9,825 nt of DNA from Candidatus Colimorpha onthohippi (GTDB taxonomy: Bacteria; Bacteroidota; Bacteroidia; Bacteroidales; P3), in contig JAGHVA010000156.1 in NCBI GenBank assembly GCA_018064565.1, forward strand, positions 1 to 9,825, read 5' to 3'. Positions 1 to 6,269 of this stretch are shown here, piece by piece (within the stretch, counting starts at the first letter, position 1; each line of letters starts with the position of its first letter). The translations under genes and the position numbers were made by a program. Below the pieces are notes generated by a model. That model saw only the letters and a list, made by a program, of their open reading frames with translations. It ran no database searches and was not told the origin of the DNA.

Positions 1-131
1 TCGGCATACAAGCAAGCTTGTCTGCTCTCGGCTTATCGAAAATGTCGAATTATTTTTTTATAAGCGGTGCTCATGACCTTCGGTTTTATCAACTTGACAT
101 AGCGGAAGCAAGCTCCCTATCTTCGCTTGAT
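1..131. other. Region downstream of the minus-strand operon
   Basis: This stretch follows the stop codon of the methyltransferase gene in the direction of minus-strand transcription. I see no gene in it. It holds a 26-bp motif at 17-42 (minus) that recurs after the secreted-protein gene. There is no convincing minus-strand intrinsic terminator: the only nearby hairpin (arms about 102-108 and 121-126) has a bulge and no following U-tract. The transcript may therefore end beyond the window edge. Confidence 0.5.
17..42 (-). repeat. Sense-oriented 3'-region motif, copy A
   Basis: Read on the minus strand, this 26-bp segment begins TTTTCGAT and ends GCAGACAAG. It matches the plus-strand segment at 9075-9100 at 23 of 26 positions without gaps. 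Both copies lie downstream of a gene's stop codon on that gene's own sense strand, here about 90 nt after the methyltransferase stop. It may be a dispersed chromosomal repeat or a 3'-UTR element; the sequence alone does not decide. Confidence 0.6.
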
Positions 132-1340
132 TTATAGTATTTGTCGGCATAATACCCCTATTTTCTTGCCTTGCATGGTAGTGGCAATGATAAAGAGCGA
201 TCCTCCCTCGCGTAGCTTCAACTGTTTTTGCAGGACAGCAGCGGCAGCGGGGTAGTTGCGTGTTATCACATGGGCGCAGCTACCAGAATCGCCCATGGCT
301 GTCATAACCTGTCGCACACTTTTGGCATTCAGCTTCACCTCCTGAATCACTTGAAAGATACGGCCTGGAAAATCTTTGATAAGGTCGGGATGTGTGTATA
401 GATGGCTGTTTCTGTCTATTTCCTCTACCGCATATTGCTGACCAATACTGTGGTAGAGTCCGCTCTTCATCAGCGCAGCGTTTGGTTCGTAAAGGTATTG
501 TGCCAGCATATTGCAGTAGTGTGTCGGGATGCAGGCGTCTGTGGCATGGTCAAAGGTGATGGGCTGTCGAGGCAGATCTACACAAGTGATACTGTCGTAG
601 GGGTATCGAGGCTGTTGTTGGCAAACAAACAATATCTCCTTGCATTCGTTGTGTAGCGCAACGATATGTATCTCTGTTAGATAATTTGATAGTTCTTTGC
701 GGGCTGCCGCTATGTCAATCATTGGTGATGCTTTGATGATGAGTTTGTCGCAGTGTCCCATAATCATTGCGAGCCGAGGCAGGATGTTTGGGATGCTGTC
801 TTCAAAGGCTGCTACTCGATTGCCTCGTGCGTCCCGCCGTGCAGGATCTACATATATGACGGTAGGCTGGATATTGCTATCTAACTGTTGCTGCTCAATC
901 CATTCGATGCTGTCGGCACAATGGCATCGAACATTACGTAAGCCGAGCACCTGACAGTTATATGCCATATTTTCACATAATTCTGGGTTGATGTCAATAT
1001 AGTCAACCTGTGAGCATCGCGGGGCAGACAATGCACAATCAATACCCATGCCTCCAGTGAGGTCAATTAGTTTGCACCCTATGGGTATCAGGGTCTCAGA
1101 CTTGTAGCGTGCGGTGGCCTCAGACGAACTTTGTTCCCGATTGAGGCGGGGTGGGTACCAATAAGAGTTGATGTCTGCAAGCCATGGCCACTTGGTTTTG
1201 GCTTGCTTGCGCCCCTCTAATTGTTGCGCCACTTTTCCGAGGTCTATGTCAGGATATCGCTCCTGCCACAAGCAGAGACGATTGGGGTCGTCGTTGGCAT
1301 GGGTATTAGCAAAAGTCAGGATAGAGCTTCGTTCAATCAT
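132..1340 (-). CDS. Class I SAM-dependent methyltransferase with THUMP-like C-terminal domain
   Basis: This 402-residue protein has no signal peptide and is expected in the cytoplasm. Residues 91-101 (LIDLTGGMGID) form the glycine-rich SAM-binding motif I. The YIDINPE segment near 114-120 supplies the acidic residue after strand 2, and VDPARR at 164-169 is a motif IV of the DPA(R) type seen in RNA methyltransferases of the Trm5/RsmD-like groups. The region after about residue 290 (KSGLYHSIG and onward) resembles the THUMP-like domain found at the C-terminus of this Bacteroidota family. The substrate is unknown; an RNA is a reasonable inference, not shown here. It starts 9 bp after the nucleotidyltransferase stop and is the last gene of the operon in this window. 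The ATG at 1340 gives the full N-terminal helical region with no better internal start. Confidence 0.85.
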   Translation of the reverse strand: MIERSSILTFANTHANDDPNRLCLWQERYPDIDLGKVAQQLEGRKQAKTKWPWLADINSYWYPPRLNREQSSSEATARYKSETLIPIGCKLIDLTGGMGIDCALSAPRCSQVDYIDINPELCENMAYNCQVLGLRNVRCHCADSIEWIEQQQLDSNIQPTVIYVDPARRDARGNRVAAFEDSIPNILPRLAMIMGHCDKLIIKASPMIDIAAARKELSNYLTEIHIVALHNECKEILFVCQQQPRYPYDSITCVDLPRQPITFDHATDACIPTHYCNMLAQYLYEPNAALMKSGLYHSIGQQYAVEEIDRNSHLYTHPDLIKDFPGRIFQVIQEVKLNAKSVRQVMTAMGDSGSCAHVITRNYPAAAAVLQKQLKLREGGSLFIIATTMQGKKIGVLCRQIL

Positions 1341-1349
1341 GGGCAGAAC

Positions 1350-2240
1350 TTAATACTCACCTTGCTCATGCAACTGGCGGAACCGCTCCACCACCATCGG
1401 TCTGTCTTCTTTATATGTGACGCCAAACCATTGTGATGAGGTTTTGAGCACACGCATAGTTGCATAGCCGCTTTGAATGAGTTTAGTTACTGCTAAAGGA
1501 ACATAGAACTCTGACTTCAACTCCGAACCACGCTCTTGGAGAAATGCAACAAATAGCTCTTCGCTTTTAACGAAATAATCGGGAGTGAATCCAAAAAGGT
1601 TCATCGATACGGTGGTGTCTGGCTCAAGAGCCTGCTTGCTGTTGTCGGCATCGGTAAAGTAGATGGTGTTGCCTTCGCGGGCTATGGAGGTCCGTTCGGT
1701 AACGCTAACCAGATTGCCATCGTTGTCTGCAACACACACACCGCGCGATACTGTACCATGTTCCGAAAGTGTTTTGTCGAGGCGGTACCCTACCATGCAG
1801 TATTGACCTGTCTTGCCGTCAAGGGTTTGCAGGTAGTTGCCCATCTGCTTAAGAGCATCACGACCATAGAAATCATCGGCATTGATAATGGCAAACGGCT
1901 CATGAATACAGTCTTTTGCCATCATTACAGCGTGGTTGGTCCCCCAAGGTTTTTCGCGTCCTTCAGGAACTTTGAATCCCTTAGGTAGGCAGTCAAGTTC
2001 TTGGAAAACGTAGCATACCTCAATTTGATTGTGATAGCGGTCAGCGCAAAAAACTTTCTTGAAGTCGTCGGCAAACGAATGTCGGATTACGAAGACCACC
2101 TTTCCGAACCCCGCGCGAATAGCATCGGTTACGCTATAGTCAAGGATGGCCTCACCGTTGGGACCCAAACCGTCCATCTGTTTCAGTCCACCATAGCGGC
2201 TGCCCATGCCGGCAGCCAAGACAAGTAATGTGGGTTTCAT
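1350..2240 (-). CDS. Sugar-phosphate-type nucleotidyltransferase (NTP transferase family)
   Basis: This 296-residue cytoplasmic enzyme has the Rossmann-like fold signature of nucleotidyltransferases that join an NTP to a sugar phosphate or similar phosphate, releasing pyrophosphate. Residues 8-21 (LAAGMGSRYGGLKQ) form the NTP-binding loop, with R15 and K20 in the expected catalytic places. KPWGTNHAV at 97-105 matches the usual base and ribose contact segment. NADD at 120-123 carries the metal-binding aspartate. Length and motif spacing look intact. The sugar specificity cannot be read from the sequence, so names such as glucose-1-phosphate thymidylyl- or uridylyltransferase would be guesses. 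It lies between tadA (61-bp gap) and the methyltransferase (9-bp gap). No promoter-like element is seen in the 61-bp gap, which supports co-transcription. Confidence 0.88.
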   Translation of the reverse strand: MKPTLLVLAAGMGSRYGGLKQMDGLGPNGEAILDYSVTDAIRAGFGKVVFVIRHSFADDFKKVFCADRYHNQIEVCYVFQELDCLPKGFKVPEGREKPWGTNHAVMMAKDCIHEPFAIINADDFYGRDALKQMGNYLQTLDGKTGQYCMVGYRLDKTLSEHGTVSRGVCVADNDGNLVSVTERTSIAREGNTIYFTDADNSKQALEPDTTVSMNLFGFTPDYFVKSEELFVAFLQERGSELKSEFYVPLAVTKLIQSGYATMRVLKTSSQWFGVTYKEDRPMVVERFRQLHEQGEY

Positions 2241-2301
2241 TTGTTGTATAGTTTGTTTTGAATCGTAGTGTAAAAAATGTGGGTATGTATAACAGAAATA
2301 C

Positions 2302-2736
2302 TTACCGGTGATTTATAAAAAAGTCTTTGATAAGTTGCTCGCACTCTTCTTTGAGTACACCGTGGTCAACTACCGTCTTGGGATGCAATACCGACCGTCC
2401 CCATTGTTCAAATCCTCGTCTGGGGTCGGACGCTCCATATACGATGCGGCTTATCTGAGTCCATCCCGCAGCCCCTGCACACATCGCACATGGCTCTAAG
2501 GTTACATATAATGTACAATCGGACAGATATTTAGATCCAAGTGCTGCTGCAGCAGATGTAAAGGCAAGCATCTCAGCATGGGCTGTAACATCGGTAAGTC
2601 GCTCGGTCTGGTTGTGTGTCTTCGCCAAGATACTATCATGACTTACTATCACGGCTCCTACAGGAATCTCTCCCTCGTTATAGGCATCCTGCGCTTCGCA
2701 TAGGGCTATTCGCATATAGTACTCATCTGAAAACAT
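2302..2736 (-). CDS. tadA: tRNA adenosine(34) deaminase TadA
   Basis: This 144-residue protein is a zinc-dependent deaminase of the CDA superfamily. In the TadA family the reaction is conversion of adenosine 34 to inosine in the tRNA-Arg anticodon. The zinc site is complete: H53-A-E55 (the HAE motif, with the catalytic glutamate) and P82-C83-A-M-C86 (the PCxxC motif). PVGAVIV at 25-31 and HNQTE at 41-45 are typical substrate-side segments, and DPRRGF at 104-109 fits the bacterial TadA/nucleoside deaminase form. The length is normal for the family. A guanine or cytosine deaminase is a less likely reading. It starts 23 bp after the stop of the LolA-like gene and is probably co-transcribed with it. 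Confidence 0.9.
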   Translation of the reverse strand: MFSDEYYMRIALCEAQDAYNEGEIPVGAVIVSHDSILAKTHNQTERLTDVTAHAEMLAFTSAAAALGSKYLSDCTLYVTLEPCAMCAGAAGWTQISRIVYGASDPRRGFEQWGRSVLHPKTVVDHGVLKEECEQLIKDFFINHR

Positions 2737-2759
2737 GATGTGTGTCTAAAATCGGCTAT

Positions 2760-3539
2760 TTACCTTTGGTCGTTCTCGAAAATCAACTTGTCCAATGGTA
2801 TCAGTTCTGGATAATGTGTAACAAAAGTTACAGTGCCATGATGCTGATAGCACTCTTTGCTTACAATCAAACTCTGACCAACAGGTAAATACTCATCGTA
2901 TGCTCGCCAATCAATGTGCCTATCCTCGTCCATCTTGTCTTGCCCAAACGAGGTGTTTTTTTCGATAACCATAAAAAGTAATCCACTCTCTTTCTCAAAC
3001 AGATATTCACGATCATAACTTTCGGGCATTGATACTGATATTTTTTTGACAGGATGTCCGTTGAAAAGGTAGACCCCATCAAAAAGCATGTGGCATCCGT
3101 TGGTGTGTCGGTTGTACAACGGTCCGCGATAATCGTATCCGATGGTCATGTCATCGTAGTGGATGTGGCTTGCATCGATCCACTGGTGTGTTTGTGAGTC
3201 GAGTTTGCGAAAGCGGGTCAGACCTCTATTGTGGTAAGCTTCCACAAGGGTGTCGTGTTGCCATACCTCAATGCGTCTGTCGTGCGGCCATGCAAACCAT
3301 CGGAGAATAACGCAAGTGTCGTGTGGAGCATGGCGACTTACAACATGACTACGGATAAACAATATGCTATCGTGGGGTAGCGCATCGTATGCCACGATAC
3401 TCATAAACCGCTGCACAATAGCCTCAGCAGTGTCTTGCCTTCTATCCTCAAGTGTCTGGCTGTGTCCTTGAATGGCGGGCATTAGCAGACAGCAAAGGGT
3501 TAGAAACAATATTCTACCAGTCTGACAGCACTTTGGCAT
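2760..3539 (-). CDS. Exported protein, probable LolA/RseB-like fold
   Basis: This 259-residue protein has an N-terminal signal peptide: basic residues, then a hydrophobic run at about 10-22, with cleavage likely near residue 28 (HSQ/TLED). I see no valid lipobox, because the cysteines at 16-17 lack the usual residues before them. The mature part is a series of alternating beta-strand-like segments. REYLFEKESGLLFMV at 178-192 resembles the strand pair seen in LolA/RseB-like lipoprotein-carrier folds, where a Tyr/Phe-x-Asp/Glu-x-x-Thr/Ser-Gly-Leu-Leu pattern is common. This assignment is an inference from pattern, not a firm family match. Mature cysteines lie at 76, 149 and 230, and histidines are frequent. 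Its start overlaps the end of the DUF4292 gene by 26 bp, suggesting translational coupling. Starting at the next methionine (20) would destroy the signal peptide. Confidence 0.75.
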   Translation of the reverse strand: MPKCCQTGRILFLTLCCLLMPAIQGHSQTLEDRRQDTAEAIVQRFMSIVAYDALPHDSILFIRSHVVSRHAPHDTCVILRWFAWPHDRRIEVWQHDTLVEAYHNRGLTRFRKLDSQTHQWIDASHIHYDDMTIGYDYRGPLYNRHTNGCHMLFDGVYLFNGHPVKKISVSMPESYDREYLFEKESGLLFMVIEKNTSFGQDKMDEDRHIDWRAYDEYLPVGQSLIVSKECYQHHGTVTFVTHYPELIPLDKLIFENDQR

Positions 3540-4080
3540 TGCGTGGAATATTTAGTGGGAAAGTAGGTCTTGTGGACAGCCGGTCGGCATGTCGGGGCAA
3601 GACTGTAAGGGTAATATCTATCTGCTTGGAGTGAATGGGTATTTCAATAACAGAGGACTGCTGAGTGTAAGCATCGCTAATTTGTTGCTGCAACTCATCA
3701 AATGAGGTCTGATAGCCAGTAATACGAAAAAGGTCTTCATACGACCCTTTGAAATATCGGTTGTATATCTTGAGATAACAAGTAATGCTATCGGGTGTGA
3801 AGACCACTCGACCTATTTCGATAATCTTGCTGACCGAAACCCATATTAAACTGTCGCATTCAGTGCGCAGCAACCCGTTACATTCCATTGAGCCTGCCTT
3901 GCATTCAAAAGCAGCACTGAGATACTGGTATGGACAATGAAACACTGGTTCGGCAACAGATACGTCTGCGTTTGGAACTGCAAGTGGCCTCTCATCGCTG
4001 ATGTTGCGGGTGTGTCTGCATCCAACCAATGTAATCACTGCCAGCAGGAATATCAAAATATGCAAACGGAAATGCGGCAT
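3514..4080 (-). CDS. Short DUF4292-type lipoprotein
   Basis: I choose the ATG at 4080, giving 188 residues, because it opens directly into a lipoprotein signal peptide: hydrophobic residues 5-19 and the lipobox LVGC with Cys21. A longer frame to 4239 would overlap the upstream FTR-like gene and bury the signal sequence. The segment VSVSKIIEIGRVVFTPDSI (81-99) followed by NRYFKGSYEDLF (107-118) is the hallmark of DUF4292, a Bacteroidota envelope lipoprotein family with a LolA/LolB-like fold. The usual length is near 250-260 residues. Here the N-terminal half and the last strands (about 145-188) seem present while the middle is short, so this looks like an internally reduced member. Its position downstream of a TPR lipoprotein matches the family's usual neighbourhood. 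Function is unproven; a role in lipoprotein or envelope traffic is inferred from fold. Confidence 0.75.
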   Translation of the reverse strand: MPHFRLHILIFLLAVITLVGCRHTRNISDERPLAVPNADVSVAEPVFHCPYQYLSAAFECKAGSMECNGLLRTECDSLIWVSVSKIIEIGRVVFTPDSITCYLKIYNRYFKGSYEDLFRITGYQTSFDELQQQISDAYTQQSSVIEIPIHSKQIDITLTVLPRHADRLSTRPTFPLNIPRNAKVLSDW

Positions 4081-4112
4081 GACAGCAGGCAAATGTATTT
4101 GGTGGCTGGTCT

Positions 4113-4325
4113 CTATTCGTCTTTTAGATATAGCGTGCAGCAGCATTTGTCCCTCAACCGGTAGCTTTCGCATGGGCATTGTAGGTCTCCATCGTTTTCG
4201 GGATGATGACAAGGACAAAGTCCGTTGTTCATGTTGCAACGTTCTATGATGCGTTGTGCGACTTTCTCATTGACATGCCATCCTGGCTTGCAATTTGCAA
4301 TGACTTTTTCTAAAGTAAGTGCCAT
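4113..4325 (-). CDS. Miniature ferredoxin:thioredoxin reductase catalytic-chain-like Fe-S protein
   Basis: This 70-residue cytoplasmic protein carries nine clustered cysteine-motif positions typical of the FTR catalytic (beta) chain: CPC at 37-39, CPC at 50-52 and CCC at 61-63. The classical family pattern is CPC-x16-CPC-x8-CHC, in which four cysteines hold a 4Fe-4S cluster and two form the redox disulfide that reduces thioredoxin. Here the spacings are x10 and x8. The histidine beside the active cysteine is replaced by cysteine, encoded by three TGC codons in a row. The protein is also shorter than plant and cyanobacterial chains (roughly 110-120 residues). No FTR variable subunit, ferredoxin or thioredoxin gene is visible in the window. 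It sits between the TPR lipoprotein (28-bp gap) and the DUF4292 lipoprotein (32-bp gap). The electron donor and partner are unknown. Confidence 0.8.
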   Translation of the reverse strand: MALTLEKVIANCKPGWHVNEKVAQRIIERCNMNNGLCPCHHPENDGDLQCPCESYRLRDKCCCTLYLKDE

Positions 4326-4353
4326 AATGTTAAATGTGTGTTAGGATAAATTA

Positions 4354-6015
4354 TTATTGTTGTTGTGTTATGATATCGTAGTGTGCTTTTAACGTGTCGC
4401 GGTCTTCTTCTGCATATTTGAGCGCTTTTTCGATATAGGATGTGGCATCTTGTTTGCGACCTAACTTATGCAGAATCCATGCGTAGGTGTCCAAAAAAGT
4501 GGCGTTGAGAGGGTCTGCTTCAATGGTCTTGCGCGACATTCGTTCGGCTTTGTCAAGGTCGTGCCCTTGTTCCGCTAAAAAATAAGCGTAGTTGTTGAGC
4601 GTTCCGACATCCGTACTGTCTAACTGCAAGCAACGTTCAAAATATTGCCAGGCCTTATCGTATTGTTGGGTATGGTAGTAGCAATCGCCAAGAAGTGCGC
4701 AGCATTGTGGCTCCAGATAGTTGCGGTGAAACCCAATGCGTTCGCATTGAGTGGCATGTTTTATTGCAGTTTCGTAGTCGTTGCGCACCAGAGCGCATAC
4801 TGCTTGGATGTATGATGGCAGTTGATGAAGGGGGAATAGGATTGCTGCGCGCCGAGCATAGTCCGCCAGTGTGTCCGACTTGGGCTGGTTGGCGTTGAGA
4901 CAGATTAGCAGCGACTCCCACACTTCGTACCGGCTACTATCCGCACGCAGGCTGACCATAAACCGCTTTGAAGCCTCACTGTAATGACCAGTTCGCATCA
5001 ACAAATCTCCGTGGCATAGGGCGATATTGCCGTTGTCTGGACACTGTGAAGAGAGTAAATCCAGCAGTTCCAGCCCTTCGTTGGTGTGGGTGTGATAAAA
5101 GTCTTGTGTTGAAAAATAGCTGACCATAATATCCAGCTTTTCGTCGCAGGTTAAACCCGGAAGCGCAAAGCCTTTTTGCAACTCGCGATAGCCAGCAATC
5201 CAATCACCAGTTAGCCGGTGGTAGTTTGCCAACGAGATGTGGATATATTCATCATCGGGGTTAGAGTTGGCTATATTGTCGTAGTAAGTCTTTGCCTTAG
5301 CGTAGTTTTTCTGCTTCATGTAAAACTCGGCTATCATGGCGTTGTATTTGGTGCTGTAAGGCATAGCATTGGCAAGCCGCTCAAGTTCGGCTATAGCTTG
5401 ATCCTCTTTCTCCAAAGCATCCCACAGTTTTATTTTTTGGAGAGAGACGGGTTCGCTGACACCATAACGGTTCTCAATTCGGTTGAGAACCTGAATGGCT
5501 TGAGTGATATTGCCTGCTGTGATGTAGGCATTGGACAACTCGTAGTAGTAGTCAAGCACATCTGGATGCTGCTTGACTATAGTCTCCCAGCATTTGGTAA
5601 GATTCTCACCGTCTTGTTGCTTCTCGTAAATGTCTGCCAATTGCAATCGGTACCACAGGTTGGTATCTGCCAATCGCACGGCATTTTGAGTCATCAGTAG
5701 TGCGCTGTCGGTCTGTCCGTCTGTCAGCAATAGGCGTCCCAATTCATAGTATGCTGCACTGTAGGAGGGGTTTTCGGAGATGATTTTTAGATAGATGCGT
5801 TTGGCGCCGTCTTTCTTGCCGATTAACAATGCCGATTTGGCGTCAATCATTAAGCAGTCGGTCGCAAGCTGATGCTCATCTGCGACTATTATGGCATTGC
5901 GGTGGAATTTGCCAGACTGCTGTTTTGCAGACTGCTTACTACTGTGGCATCCAGAGAGAATGGCTGTTGCACAAAGCAGCCATACAACAAATTGGGTGAA
6001 ACGGGAAGAACTCAT
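4354..6015 (-). CDS. TPR-repeat lipoprotein
   Basis: The ATG at 6015 is chosen, giving 553 residues, since it starts directly at a lipoprotein signal peptide: SSSR, a hydrophobic run at 8-20, and lipobox LSGC with Cys23. An upstream in-frame ATG at 6081 would add 22 residues in front of the signal. From about residue 55 to the end the protein is a chain of tetratricopeptide repeats. The clearest units are near 88-120, 150-185, 225-265, 330-360 and 440-530, the last containing the classic pattern NNYAYFLAEQG at 474-484 followed by AERMSRKTIEADP. Repeats of this type form a superhelix that binds other proteins, so it is probably a membrane-anchored scaffold on the periplasmic side. The mature part has 12 cysteines, including a CC pair, many for an exported protein. 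It is the first gene of the operon and faces the T9SS cargo gene divergently. In other Bacteroidales such a gene commonly precedes a DUF4292 gene. Confidence 0.88.
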   Translation of the reverse strand: MSSSRFTQFVVWLLCATAILSGCHSSKQSAKQQSGKFHRNAIIVADEHQLATDCLMIDAKSALLIGKKDGAKRIYLKIISENPSYSAAYYELGRLLLTDGQTDSALLMTQNAVRLADTNLWYRLQLADIYEKQQDGENLTKCWETIVKQHPDVLDYYYELSNAYITAGNITQAIQVLNRIENRYGVSEPVSLQKIKLWDALEKEDQAIAELERLANAMPYSTKYNAMIAEFYMKQKNYAKAKTYYDNIANSNPDDEYIHISLANYHRLTGDWIAGYRELQKGFALPGLTCDEKLDIMVSYFSTQDFYHTHTNEGLELLDLLSSQCPDNGNIALCHGDLLMRTGHYSEASKRFMVSLRADSSRYEVWESLLICLNANQPKSDTLADYARRAAILFPLHQLPSYIQAVCALVRNDYETAIKHATQCERIGFHRNYLEPQCCALLGDCYYHTQQYDKAWQYFERCLQLDSTDVGTLNNYAYFLAEQGHDLDKAERMSRKTIEADPLNATFLDTYAWILHKLGRKQDATSYIEKALKYAEEDRDTLKAHYDIITQQQ

Positions 6016-6096
6016 GTTTGTGTGACGTTGCCGAGATAGAGTGTAATTGCAATAACCTATCTTATGGGGTAGATAACTCACATTGAATACGATTTA

Positions 6097-6111
6097 TTAT
6101 GTTAAACATAA
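6097..6111. promoter_or_regulatory. 15-bp perfect palindrome, candidate operator
   Basis: The two 7-bp arms, TTATGTT and AACATAA, are exact reverse complements around a single central base. The site lies 14 bp upstream of the TTTG element of the cargo-gene promoter, a typical place for an activator or repressor of divergent genes. No poly-T run follows on either strand as a terminator would need. No regulator gene is present in the window. Confidence 0.4.
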
Positions 6112-6125
6112 AAAAACAAAAAATA

Positions 6126-6156
6126 TTTGTTGTTTCGTAATTTTGTTCTATATTTG
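6126..6156 (+). promoter_or_regulatory. Bacteroidota-type promoter for the T9SS cargo gene
   Basis: TTTG at 6126-6129 and TATATTTG at 6149-6156 match the -33 (TTTG) and -7 (TAnnTTTG) elements used by the primary sigma factor of this phylum, with a 19-bp spacer that fits the known 19-21 bp. Transcription would start near 6163, leaving a leader of about 107 nt. An A-rich stretch lies directly upstream (6104-6125). The leader ends in a run of A and C before the ATG, with no Shine-Dalgarno sequence. Confidence 0.75.
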
Positions 6157-6204
6157 CACCGTTTAGTGTAGAATGTGGTTTTGTGTAGCGTCTTAATTTA
6201 TGGG

Positions 6205-6234
6205 TTTGATAATGAAAAAGGTATAATAAAATTG
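6205..6234 (+). promoter_or_regulatory. Possible second promoter for the T9SS cargo gene
   Basis: TTTG at 6205-6208 is followed after 18 bp by TAAAATTG at 6227-6234, seven of eight positions of TAnnTTTG. It would start transcription near 6241, about 30 nt before the ATG. It is weaker than the 6126-6156 promoter and could be chance in AT-rich DNA. Confidence 0.25.
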
Positions 6235-6269
6235 TGTTCAAAAAATATTAATTCAAAAACAACAAAAAG

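Larger units (their letters stand above)
6016..6269. other. Divergent intergenic region
   Basis: This AT-rich 254-bp region separates the minus-strand operon from the plus-strand T9SS cargo gene. It contains a strong plus-strand promoter (6126-6156), a 15-bp perfect palindrome (6097-6111) and a weaker second plus-strand promoter-like pair (6205-6234). No perfect TAnnTTTG element was found on the minus strand. TATGTTTA at 6110-6103 matches seven of eight positions but lacks a properly spaced upstream TTTG, so the operon promoter is not assigned. Confidence 0.6.

Noticed and set aside
102..126. Hairpin just downstream of the methyltransferase gene as a terminator
   Set aside because: The arms pair only with a bulge and no U-tract follows on the minus strand, so it does not meet the form of an intrinsic terminator.
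4081..4239. N-terminal extension of the DUF4292 gene to an ATG at 4239
   Set aside because: It would overlap the FTR-like gene by more than 120 bp and put 53 residues in front of a clear lipoprotein signal peptide. The ATG at 4080 removes both problems.
5218..5700. Plus-strand open frame of 160 codons with hydrophobic segments
   Set aside because: It lies fully antisense to the well-supported TPR lipoprotein gene and looks like the reverse-strand shadow of TPR codons.
6016..6081. N-terminal extension of the TPR gene to an ATG at 6081
   Set aside because: The 22 extra residues precede a clean lipoprotein signal (hydrophobic run and LSGC), so the start at 6015 fits better.
6103..6110. TATGTTTA as the -7 box of the minus-strand operon
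   Set aside because: It differs from TAnnTTTG at the last base, and no TTTG lies 19-21 bp upstream on the minus strand; it also overlaps the palindrome.
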